Source: Ostreococcus lucimarinus CCE9901 (taxonomy: Eukaryota; Chlorophyta; Mamiellophyceae; Mamiellales; Bathycoccaceae). Taken from it: a stretch of 64,000 bases of DNA. A model generated the notes under the pieces. The model did no database searches. It was not told the DNA's origin and saw nothing but the letters and a program-made list of their open reading frames with translations. Below, piece by piece: positions 56,603 through 64,000 of the stretch; position 1 is the first letter of the stretch; every line of letters begins with the position of its first letter. The position numbers and the translations under genes are program-made. The stretch lies in assembly GCF_000092065.1 (NCBI RefSeq), contig NC_009360.1, forward strand, positions 62,001-126,000, in the 5' to 3' direction.

Positions 56603-57430
56603 CTATTCGATGCGCGTCTTGCTCTCCACGCGCGAAAGCCGAGTCGGGCTCGCCGGCGTCACCACGACGCGCGGTGCGCGCGAAGGCGCGCTCTGTCGCG
56701 CGTTCGCTTCGATTTGCCTGCGATCGCTCGAGTTTAATAAATTCCGAAAGCTTTCGCGCACGGCGGGCTGCGACGCGAGAGCCAACGCGCACGCGACGAC
56801 CAAACTAAAAACAACTTGGAACAAGAATAACCGAAAATTTGCCCCGTCCAGCGCGCGCTTCACGGTCTCCAGCATATCTCTCAATTCTCCAGCGTCTTGA
56901 AGGTACGTGGCGTCGTCGCCGCGAGTCGCCTTGAGCGCCTTTTCGCACGCCGCGCTCGCGTCCAACGCCACCAACGTGGACGCGCGTTCATCCGCCAGCG
57001 CGCTCGCGCACGCCTTCAACGTTTTCGGCGTCGGCATCGCATCTTTACCCGACATTCTCGCCGTCTGTCGGACCCCAGCCTTCATCGCGCGCGCGTCGCT
57101 TCGGCTCGTCGCCAACGCGTCTTCGCACCGCGCGAACGACGTCCTCAACCGCGATATTTCGCGCCCACGCCCGCGCGCGACCACGCCTACGACGACGAGC
57201 GCGCACAGGGCCACCTTGAGCGCCGTCTTCGCGCGCGCGCGCGACGCGCGCGACGCGCGCACTTCAGTTTCTTTCACCTTGGAGTAGTCTTCAGCCGCGC
57301 GCGAAGCGAGCGCGCGCGCCTCGAGCACGGCGAGCTCGGCTTTGACGGCGCGGCGCTCGAGTTCGCTCTGCTCGGGCGTTCGCGGCGGCGTCGCGCGCGC
57401 GGGCGACGATGGCGGATCGGGCGTCGACAT
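56603..57430 (-). CDS. Two-membrane-segment coiled-coil protein, unknown function
   Basis: 275 residues from ATG 57430. A Pro/Thr-rich start (STPDPPSSPARATPP) leads into a charged helix, then a hydrophobic segment (VALCALVVVGVVA, about 83-97). A long helical region with cysteines (ARCEDALATSRSD ... KACASALADER) follows, and a second hydrophobic segment (FRLFLFQVVFSLVVACALALA, about 200-220), ending in a basic tail. If both segments span the membrane, the coiled coil between them is lumenal. The family was not recognised. Confidence 0.68.
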   Translation of the reverse strand: MSTPDPPSSPARATPPRTPEQSELERRAVKAELAVLEARALASRAAEDYSKVKETEVRASRASRARAKTALKVALCALVVVGVVARGRGREISRLRTSFARCEDALATSRSDARAMKAGVRQTARMSGKDAMPTPKTLKACASALADERASTLVALDASAACEKALKATRGDDATYLQDAGELRDMLETVKRALDGANFRLFLFQVVFSLVVACALALASQPAVRESFRNLLNSSDRRQIEANARQSAPSRAPRVVVTPASPTRLSRVESKTRIE

Positions 57431-57496
57431 CGGCGTCGAGCAGTGAGGCGCGTAGTTTGTCAACTCAGTCGCGCGCGCCGTTCGAGGCCGAGAGAA

Positions 57497-60400
57497 CTAT
57501 TCTACACAATCGCTAGGTTTCAAATCGTTCGCGAACACGCGACGTAGCAGCCACAGCGCGGCTTTTTTGTTGATGTGCGCGTTGTGCGCGTCGCACGACA
57601 GGCGCTGGACGCATCGAGGACAGCCGTCGGCGCGGGCGCACGCGCAGTGCTCGACGAGAGCCACGGCGACGCGAGCGAGGTCGGAGAAGAGCGCGGACGC
57701 GCGCTTGGCGATGCCGACGCCGCCGAGGTGGCGGTCGTAGATCAAGAACCGAAACGGAGCGTATCGCGAGGTGTGTCGGTACAGGTCAGCGGAGAAGCAC
57801 TCGCAGCCGACGTCGGCGTCGCCGCATGGAACGCTTAGGGGAAGCGCGTTGAGCAAGGCGTGCGACGCGGCGTGCACGCCGGCGCGAAGGTCAATTCCGG
57901 CGTCGGATGCGTCGGTGACGACGTCGTCGGGAATACGAAGCCACGTGCCGACGGTTCGGAATTCGGTCGTTCTGGGAGGGAACGCCTCGTGATCAAACTT
58001 TGCTTGCGATCCGCGAGCGACTCGCGAGAAACCCGTGAAAGTCGTTCGGATGTCGACTTGATCGCATTTGATCGACAGCGCATCTTTCGTCTCTTCGTAC
58101 GCACGCATGCCACCGGGCACCGCACACGTCGTCTCATGTTTCACGCGAGTGAAATATTTCACATCCGCCATACGCACGAATGCTCGACGGCGCGGGATAT
58201 CGAGTTTGGTGCACAGCAAGGTGCGCCCTTGGTGCGTGTACACCGCCCCTTCGTACACTTCAAAGAATGCCTTGGACGCCTCGATACTCGCGATGACTTT
58301 TTCACGAGCTCCACCGATATCTATGACTTCGTAGCGTTCCTCTTCGATGGTGCGCACGCTCACGTCGAGCGCGGGCGTCTTGTCCGTCGCCGCGAGAAGC
58401 GGTTGCGCGATGGCGGCGTTTAGATCCCACGCGACTAAAGATCGCGCATCTCGCATGAGCTTGTTGCGTGCGAGCTTTCCAGCGATTTCCCGCGTCTTTG
58501 GGCCAAAGTATACCTCGTCGACGTCGGGATTCGCGAACAAAGGGCGCTCGTACGCCGCGCACGCCAGGTGTTGCTCTACGATGGTTGGATTCTCGGCCCA
58601 CACGTAACTCATCTCCAGCGGGGCATCAAAGAGCGCGCGCGGTTGTCGCATGAAATGCTGGTCTAAAGGGCCATCAAACGCGACGTAGACTGAAAGTGCG
58701 TGCCCTTCACGCCGACCAGCACGACCAGCTTGCTGCCAAAGTGATGCGACGGAGCCTGGAAACCCGAGGTGCAGCGTCACGTCAAGCGAACCGACGTCGA
58801 TGCCGAGTTCGAGCGCGTTCGTCGTGGCAACGCCGAGAAGGACACCCGAGAATAGCTCCTTTTCAATCGCTCGTCGCTCAATCGCTTCGTATCCACCTCT
58901 ATACGACGCGACTTTGTCGGCCAAATGTGGCGCCGAGGAGCGCAAAATCTCTCGCGTGTACACGAGCACGAGCTCACAGAGCTTCCGCGTCTTGCAAAAG
59001 GCGAGACAGCGTAGGTTGTGCTGCACGCACTCGGCAAGGAGCTGTGAAATTTCTACCACTGGAGACGTTCTTGCGCCATCCTTTGCATCGTTTTCGTCGT
59101 GCTTTTCATCTTCTACATTTTCATTAGCACCATGCTGCTCGCGGAGTCTTCTTGCGAGCGCCGCCTTGCCGCGCTCGATCACAGTCTCGCGTCTAAATTT
59201 GCGTTCGGTGTTCGTTTGCTTCGATTGCCCGGGTTTTAGCATCGGGTTCCACAGTAAAAATGTCTTCACGCCGCGAGGCGCGCCATCGTTTGTTACCGCC
59301 TCGATGACATCGCGCTCTGGGTGCACGCCGTCGTATCCAATCAAATCTCGCGCGTGCTCGAGCGGGTTGGCCACCGTCGCCGAACTGATTATGAACTGTG
59401 GCGACGATCCGTAGAGTTCCGAGCACAACCGTCGCAAACGTCTGATTATGAGCGCGACGTGCGAACCAAAGACACCCGAATATGCGTGTGCCTCGTCGAC
59501 GACGACATATCGTAACCCAGATAATACGCGCGCCCACGCCTTGTGTGACGGTAACATGCTTACGTGCAACATGTCTGGATTAGTGATGATTAAACGTGCG
59601 TTTTCGCGGACTTCCGTGCGTGCGTCCTCGCGAACGTCCCCGTCGTACATCCCGATCTCAAACACCGTCTCTTCGCTCCTCGGAATATTCGACAGTATGT
59701 TGCGTAGCGCTCGTAGCTGATCTTGCGCGAGAGCCTTGGTGGGAAACATGTACAAAGCCGTCGCCGTTGGGTCCGCGAGTAATGTTTCAATCGTTGGCAC
59801 GTTATAGCACACCGATTTACCAGAAGCCGTACCAGAGGCGACGATGACGTGTTTTCGCGGTTCGCGCTCGTCGAGCACGGTTTCAATCGCGCGCGCCTGG
59901 TGACTGAACAATTTTCTTTCGATATCAATACCCGCACTGGCGAAGGCCGCGAGCGTGACGTCGCTCAACTTTGACGCGAGAGGCGTACGCGCCGCCGGTT
60001 TCGCGGGAATGTTCTCCACGTGCACGATTTGCCCGCTCGACGCCAAGGTCGTTTTGAGATGATCCACGAATGTGTCCACATCCATGGGTTCTGTGCTACA
60101 ACACGGCCCATCGTCGGCGTTTTGCTTTTTCCTTTTCGCCCGTATACGCGGCGGCGCAGGCGGCCGGTCCATCGCCTCGGGGGGCACGGCGAGGCCGCCG
60201 CGCGGCGCGTTTCTCGTCGCCGCCGACTCCGCCGCGCGAATTTCCAGTACGGCATCCAAAATCTCTCGCAAATTCGTGTCTTCTTTCACGTCAAACGGCA
60301 CGTGTTCTATGACTTCGCGCAAGCCGCGATCAAAAGCGGTCGCAAACGTCGCCAACGCGCGATTGAAATTCGCCCCAAAACGATTCGTCATCTCGCCCAA

Positions 60401-61216
60401 CAACCGCGAGTACCCACCTATAGAACGCATCGACCGCCGCGCGCCCTGCAACGCCACCGCAGCGCTCGCGTCGTCGTCGTCATCACCGACGCTCAGGTTC
60501 GTCAAATATCTGGGCGTCACGAACGCGCTCGGTCCATCCTCATCCGGCGCCGTGACGTCGACGACGATTTCCTCCTCGTCGTTTTCCGCCGACTTCCTCC
60601 TCTTGATCAATCGTATGCTTCCCGGACACAGAATCGACATCGCGCGCGCGTCATCGACCGTCACCCTATCATCTTTCACCGCGTTCGCGATCACGCGCAT
60701 CGTCGGCTGCATGTGCTGCCTGTGCAAAAACATGCACGCGCGCGTAATCGCCTCGAAGCCCGCGCTCAACCGTCGAAGCGCCGCGCACGCGCGCGTCCCC
60801 CCTCCTTCGCTCGTCGACGCGCCCGCGCCCGTCACGATTTCATACGATCGATCGCTCGCACCGTTCGCGTCCCTTTCTGTGTCCTCGACGTCGTCATCGT
60901 CGCCGCGCGTCGCCGTCGTCTCGCGCCGCTCGCGCCGTCGCCGCCGCGTCTTCACCGCCGCGAACCCAAAAACCATCACCTCCGTCGCGTCGCCGCTCGC
61001 GCTCGCCCACGACGCCGTCCCTCGAAGCTCACCGTCGCGTCCGGTCGCGCAGACGCGCGCGCGGTGTTCGGGGAAGCCGTACGCGCGCGCGATGGCGCGT
61101 CGAACGTCGTCGATGGAAGATGTCCCAAAGTCATCCAACTCGACGCTTTTGACGACGCCGCGGACGTCCTTGGCGACGATGGTCGCGCGCGCGCGCGGCT
61201 CCGGCGTTGTGTTCAT
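57497..61216 (-). CDS. HRQ1: HRQ1/RecQ4-like DEAH helicase with ubiquitin-like N-terminus and MZB domain
   Basis: 1239 residues. Residues about 10-85 form a ubiquitin-like domain, as in plant HRQ1. The helicase core has ASGTASGKSVCYNVP (Walker A, near 460), VVVDEAHAYSG (DEAH, near 574), ISSATVANP, and in lobe 2 LGIDVGSLDV and QQAGRAGRR. The C-terminal MZB domain carries Cys pairs (CGDADVGCECF; CACARADGCPRC; SCDAHNAH). HRQ1 is a 3'-5' DNA helicase that aids interstrand-crosslink repair and telomere maintenance. The chain is intact and intronless. A long low-complexity region lies between the two N-terminal parts. Confidence 0.95.
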   Translation of the reverse strand: MNTTPEPRARATIVAKDVRGVVKSVELDDFGTSSIDDVRRAIARAYGFPEHRARVCATGRDGELRGTASWASASGDATEVMVFGFAAVKTRRRRRERRETTATRGDDDDVEDTERDANGASDRSYEIVTGAGASTSEGGGTRACAALRRLSAGFEAITRACMFLHRQHMQPTMRVIANAVKDDRVTVDDARAMSILCPGSIRLIKRRKSAENDEEEIVVDVTAPDEDGPSAFVTPRYLTNLSVGDDDDDASAAVALQGARRSMRSIGGYSRLLGEMTNRFGANFNRALATFATAFDRGLREVIEHVPFDVKEDTNLREILDAVLEIRAAESAATRNAPRGGLAVPPEAMDRPPAPPRIRAKRKKQNADDGPCCSTEPMDVDTFVDHLKTTLASSGQIVHVENIPAKPAARTPLASKLSDVTLAAFASAGIDIERKLFSHQARAIETVLDEREPRKHVIVASGTASGKSVCYNVPTIETLLADPTATALYMFPTKALAQDQLRALRNILSNIPRSEETVFEIGMYDGDVREDARTEVRENARLIITNPDMLHVSMLPSHKAWARVLSGLRYVVVDEAHAYSGVFGSHVALIIRRLRRLCSELYGSSPQFIISSATVANPLEHARDLIGYDGVHPERDVIEAVTNDGAPRGVKTFLLWNPMLKPGQSKQTNTERKFRRETVIERGKAALARRLREQHGANENVEDEKHDENDAKDGARTSPVVEISQLLAECVQHNLRCLAFCKTRKLCELVLVYTREILRSSAPHLADKVASYRGGYEAIERRAIEKELFSGVLLGVATTNALELGIDVGSLDVTLHLGFPGSVASLWQQAGRAGRREGHALSVYVAFDGPLDQHFMRQPRALFDAPLEMSYVWAENPTIVEQHLACAAYERPLFANPDVDEVYFGPKTREIAGKLARNKLMRDARSLVAWDLNAAIAQPLLAATDKTPALDVSVRTIEEERYEVIDIGGAREKVIASIEASKAFFEVYEGAVYTHQGRTLLCTKLDIPRRRAFVRMADVKYFTRVKHETTCAVPGGMRAYEETKDALSIKCDQVDIRTTFTGFSRVARGSQAKFDHEAFPPRTTEFRTVGTWLRIPDDVVTDASDAGIDLRAGVHAASHALLNALPLSVPCGDADVGCECFSADLYRHTSRYAPFRFLIYDRHLGGVGIAKRASALFSDLARVAVALVEHCACARADGCPRCVQRLSCDAHNAHINKKAALWLLRRVFANDLKPSDCVE

Positions 61217-61251
61217 CGCATGACGCGACGCGCGACGCGCGCGGGGAAGTG

Positions 61252-61303
<52 letters not shown>

Positions 61304-61323
61304 TACAAGAGGACGCGAACGCG
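61217..61323. repeat. (CGT)17 trinucleotide repeat between two minus-strand genes
   Basis: 51 nt of perfect CGT repeat at 61253-61303, in the space between the kinase stop and the HRQ1 start, within the likely HRQ1 promoter or leader. It is probably length-polymorphic. Confidence 0.95.
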
Positions 61324-62892
61324 CTAGGCGAGTAAGAATGGGTGCGCGAGCGCGGCGCCGACGTCGAGCCTGCCGCGACGCAAAATATTACGCTTGGTGA
61401 CGAGCCTGCAAGCTAAATCCCACGCGATGCCGCCGTTGACGTCGAGGGCGGAAAAGTCCCAGTTGAGAGCCGACTCGACGTCGGCGCGCCACTTGCGTAA
61501 ATCGTAACCGGCGTCTTCGAGACGCCTTTGAAAGGCGCCGTTCGGAGCCATGACGTTCTTCCCGCGAAGCTGCGGAACGCCGAGCTGGAGGAGAATCAAA
61601 CCCGCGGAGTACGAGTCGAACAGTTGCGGCTGCGCGATGGTCCACAGAAGCGGGGCGAGGACGCCGGCGACGAGCGGGGGCGGCGCGGGCGTCTTTTCAG
61701 ACATGATGAATTGCTCGGGCGGAGAGTATTTGGGATCTAACAACCCTTGCTCGGGGTCGTAATTCTCTCCGCTTCGCAGATCGCACGCCGCGCCGAAATC
61801 GATGAGCTTGAATCGCTTGCCCATGAGCACCAAATTCGACGGTTTCAAGTCTCGATGCACGATGCCGATGTCGTGCAGCGCGGCGACGGTGCCCAACAAG
61901 TCTCTCATAATCTTCTTCGCGCACCGATTCGCGCGCTTCGCCTCGTCGTCGCCGTCGCGCGCGCGAATCCCCAGCGCGTCCTCCAGCGCGTCGGGAAACC
62001 CGCGGTCCTCCAGAAAGTCCTCCAGCGTCGCGTCGCCCTCTTCGCGCGCCCAGACCAAGCACGGCGACCGCGCGCCCTCGACTTCGTAATACGTCCCCAA
62101 AAATTTCGCGCACCCCGCCGCGACGAGCGGCGCGCGCGCGACGCGTCTATTGATGTACGCCTCGGCGTTCTGCAGCTCGCTCGCGCCCTCCACCGCGTTC
62201 GACTGCTTCACCACCACCGTTCGCCCGCTCTTCGAATCCTCCGCCTCGAACACCGTCCCGAAACTCCCCGCCCCCAACCTTCGCCCTCGACGCACGCTCG
62301 CCGCGTCGAACCTTCGCTCCAGCGCCCGCCCCACCGCGTTCGCCACCGTCTGATCGAACGCCCACGGCACGACTCCCGGCTTCGCGATCAGATAAAACGC
62401 CGCCGCCGCGTAAATCGCCAGCTCCGCCTCCGGTCCCAAGTCGCCCGCGTACAGCGCGTACCCGCTCGCTCGCTCCGCGCGCGCCTGCGCCGCGACCGTC
62501 TCTCGCACCCGCGCCGGCGCGTACCGCTCCCACGCCGGTCCGAGCGTTCGTTCGATCGCGATCGACGCCCGCGCGCTCGCGTCGACGACGGGCGCCGGCG
62601 CGTCGGGCAGCGCGCGCCGTAGCTCGCGCGCGCGACGCGTCTCCGTCGTCGTCGTCGTCGCGAGACGCGACGCCGCGTCGGCGCGCGCCGTCGTCGCGAT
62701 TTCATTATCGTTGCGACGCGTCGTCGTCTCGGTCGTCTCGGTCGTCGTCGTCGTCGTCGTCGTCGTTTCGGTCGTCGCGGATAACCTCGTCGACGTCGCG
62801 CGTCGTCGCGCCGCGCGACGCGCGCCGCGCGCGACGCGCGGCGCGCGCGCGACGCGGCGAAACGTTCGCGCGTCGGCGCGTGCGCTCGGCAT
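61324..62892 (-). CDS. STN7/STN8-family thylakoid protein kinase
   Basis: 522 residues from ATG 62892. The N-terminal 60 residues are Arg/Ala/Thr-rich with a poly-Thr run, a transit peptide. A hydrophobic segment (AIYAAAAFYLIA, near 175) precedes the kinase domain, as in STN kinases, followed by the conserved linker KPGVVPWAFDQTVANAV. Kinase motifs: GAGSFGTVFEA (near 210), VVVKQS, HRDLKPSNLVL (near 345) and DFGAACDLR (near 366). The chain ends with the family-type NILRRGRLD ... AHPFLL. STN7 phosphorylates LHCII for state transitions; STN8 phosphorylates photosystem II core proteins. Which it is cannot be decided here. A regulatory CxxxC pair of STN7 was not seen. Confidence 0.9.
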   Translation of the reverse strand: MPSARADARTFRRVARAPRVARGARRAARRRATSTRLSATTETTTTTTTTTETTETTTRRNDNEIATTARADAASRLATTTTTETRRARELRRALPDAPAPVVDASARASIAIERTLGPAWERYAPARVRETVAAQARAERASGYALYAGDLGPEAELAIYAAAAFYLIAKPGVVPWAFDQTVANAVGRALERRFDAASVRRGRRLGAGSFGTVFEAEDSKSGRTVVVKQSNAVEGASELQNAEAYINRRVARAPLVAAGCAKFLGTYYEVEGARSPCLVWAREEGDATLEDFLEDRGFPDALEDALGIRARDGDDEAKRANRCAKKIMRDLLGTVAALHDIGIVHRDLKPSNLVLMGKRFKLIDFGAACDLRSGENYDPEQGLLDPKYSPPEQFIMSEKTPAPPPLVAGVLAPLLWTIAQPQLFDSYSAGLILLQLGVPQLRGKNVMAPNGAFQRRLEDAGYDLRKWRADVESALNWDFSALDVNGGIAWDLACRLVTKRNILRRGRLDVGAALAHPFLLA

Positions 62893-62963
62893 CGCGACGC
62901 GCGACGCGTCGAAGCGTGCGGCGTCGAAGTGCGCGGCGTCGGCGGGACGGACGACGGCAGACG

Positions 62964-64000
62964 ATGGCGCGCGCCGTCGCGGCGCGGTCGAGCGCGACGC
63001 GGTCAAGCGCGACGCGTCGACGCGCGCGGACGAGGCCGCGCGTCGTCGCGTCGCGGTCGAGCGCGGCGTCGCGCGCGCGCGGGCGCGCGACGACGCGATG
63101 GACGCGCGCGGCGGTTGACGACGACGACGACGGCGCGACGCGCGACGACGACGGCGCGACGCGCGGGACGACGCGCGCGACGACGACGGACGGCGACGGC
63201 GACGTCTCGGACGACGGCGACGACGAAACCGACGAGTTCGAGGAATACGAAGTCGAGGTGGATTACGAGCTGCGCGATTACGTCGACGACGCGCGCGCGA
63301 GCCTGGAGCGGTTGAGACCGGATTTCACGTGGGGCGCGTGCGAGGCGCGCGCGAGGGCGCGCGCGGAGGGGGGAGTGATGGGGTACGCGAGCGCGGCGGC
63401 GAGTAGCGGCGCGGCGGCGAGCGAACGGTTGGACGCGCACTCGGCGGTGGGGACGGCGGTGGCGCTGGGAGCGCTGTGGAGCGCGCGGGCGATTAGGATT
63501 GAGCTGGAGAAGCGAGGGCGGGCGGGGGGGGGGGCGGTGGTGGGGAAGGAGATGTCAGAGGAGGAGCGGGCGCGAGAGGCGGAACTGCGAGCGGAGCGAC
63601 GCGCGAGGGAAGCCGAGGCGGAGAAGGAGCGTCGACGCGCGAGAGACGAGGAAGAAGCCGCGGAGAAGGCTCGAGAGGAAGAGAGAATGCGTTTGCGAGC
63701 GGAAGCCGAGGCGAGAGCGGCGGAGGAGGAGGAAAAACGTCGAGAAGAAATGCGCGCGGAATTGCGCCGACGAAACGCCGAGGAAAAGGAACGGTTGGAG
63801 GCGAGGTTGAAAGCCGAGGCCGAGGCAAAGGCGGCGCAGCTCGCGGCGGAGCGCGCGGAGCGCGAGAAAGAGCGACTCGCGAGAGAAAAAGCGGAAGCAG
63901 AAGAGCTCGCCCGGCGCCAAGTCATCTGCGACGAGCGCGGCGAAGTCGAAATGACGGTGAGCGCGGACACAGAGGTGGTGATGAAGCGCGACAACGCCAC
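62964..64000 (+). CDS. Coiled-coil protein with possible transit peptide (3' end missing at window edge)
   Basis: Open from ATG 62964 to the window end, about 345 residues visible. The first 50 residues are Arg/Ser/Ala-rich and without acids, like a transit peptide, then an acidic region (VDDDDDGATRDDDG ... DEFEEYEVEVDYEL). A short structured part follows (YVDDARASLERLRPDFTWGA, SAVGTAVALGALWSARAI), and residues from about 205 are a strong, continuous coiled coil of Glu/Arg/Ala (for example EEKERLEARLKAEAEAKAAQ). The family was not recognised. The opposite-strand open frame here is its shadow. Divergent from the kinase gene with 71 bp between starts. Confidence 0.7.
   Translation, partial: MARAVAARSSATRSSATRRRARTRPRVVASRSSAASRARGRATTRWTRAAVDDDDDGATRDDDGATRGTTRATTTDGDGDVSDDGDDETDEFEEYEVEVDYELRDYVDDARASLERLRPDFTWGACEARARARAEGGVMGYASAAASSGAAASERLDAHSAVGTAVALGALWSARAIRIELEKRGRAGGGAVVGKEMSEEERAREAELRAERRAREAEAEKERRRARDEEEAAEKAREEERMRLRAEAEARAAEEEEKRREEMRAELRRRNAEEKERLEARLKAEAEAKAAQLAAERAEREKERLAREKAEAEELARRQVICDERGEVEMTVSADTEVVMKRDNA

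Noticed and set aside
63278-64000. Minus-strand Ser/Arg-rich open frame at the right edge
   Set aside because: It is the shadow of the plus-strand coiled-coil gene, whose Glu/Arg heptads give Ser/Phe runs on the other strand.
1-64000. tRNA, rRNA, CRISPR, transposon or prophage
   Set aside because: The gaps between genes were read on both strands and no cloverleaf-type gene, terminal inverted repeats, transposase, regularly spaced repeats or phage-like gene run was seen.

Overview
The window is nuclear DNA of a compact green picoalga of the order Mamiellales, most like Ostreococcus. The evidence is 39 protein genes in 64 kb (about one per 1.6 kb), very short intergenic gaps, high GC, arginine/alanine/serine-rich transit peptides, plant-type genes (STN-type thylakoid kinase, one-helix Lhc-like protein, ACL5-type aminopropyltransferase, plastid PGK) and short GC-rich introns near the 5' ends of a minority of genes. 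Leucine is often TTG and third positions are not saturated with G/C, which argues against Micromonas. The genus is inferred from these traits, not proven.

Layout. 1-8.9 kb: an SHPRH-like SNF2/PHD/RING gene that runs off the left edge, a C2-domain multi-pass membrane protein, a tandem YjbQ-domain protein and a small unknown gene. 9-21.2 kb: organellar leucyl-tRNA synthetase, an F-box/ankyrin-like protein, an amidase, eIF3i, a dynein-heavy-chain-tail-like protein, a disordered SP/TP-rich protein, spliced adenylosuccinate synthetase and the J-like protein CPP1. 21.2-33 kb: a PDZ-like protein, a large polytopic membrane protein, the splicing factor CWC21, an Mpv17-zinc-ribbon fusion, spliced ACL5-type synthase, ATAD5/Elg1 and a spliced DNAAF1/ODA7-like LRR protein. 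33-46 kb: ATG18, two J-proteins, a spliced forkhead-like protein, STI1/HOP, a DUF1997-like protein, GRWD1, ATG12, glutathionyl-hydroquinone reductase and spliced plastid PGK. 46-64 kb: a secreted cysteine-rich protein, a five-KH protein, a one-helix protein, a second ATG18, a spliced OPR-repeat/RsmC-type methyltransferase fusion, PIG-B, a coiled-coil membrane protein, HRQ1 helicase, an STN7/STN8 kinase and a coiled-coil gene that runs off the right edge.

Six genes become complete only when an intron is removed. All six junctions follow GT...AG. Five carry a CTGAC branch-point-like motif 20-50 nt before the acceptor; the DNAAF1-like gene has TTGAC. Functional themes that recur without an operon are autophagy (ATG18 twice, ATG12), PCNA/DNA-damage handling (SHPRH, ATAD5, HRQ1), dynein remnants (a heavy-chain-tail-like protein and a dynein assembly factor) and plastid biogenesis or regulation. 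The most unusual gene is the OPR-methyltransferase fusion at 51953-54837. No tRNA, rRNA, transposon, CRISPR array or origin was recognised.
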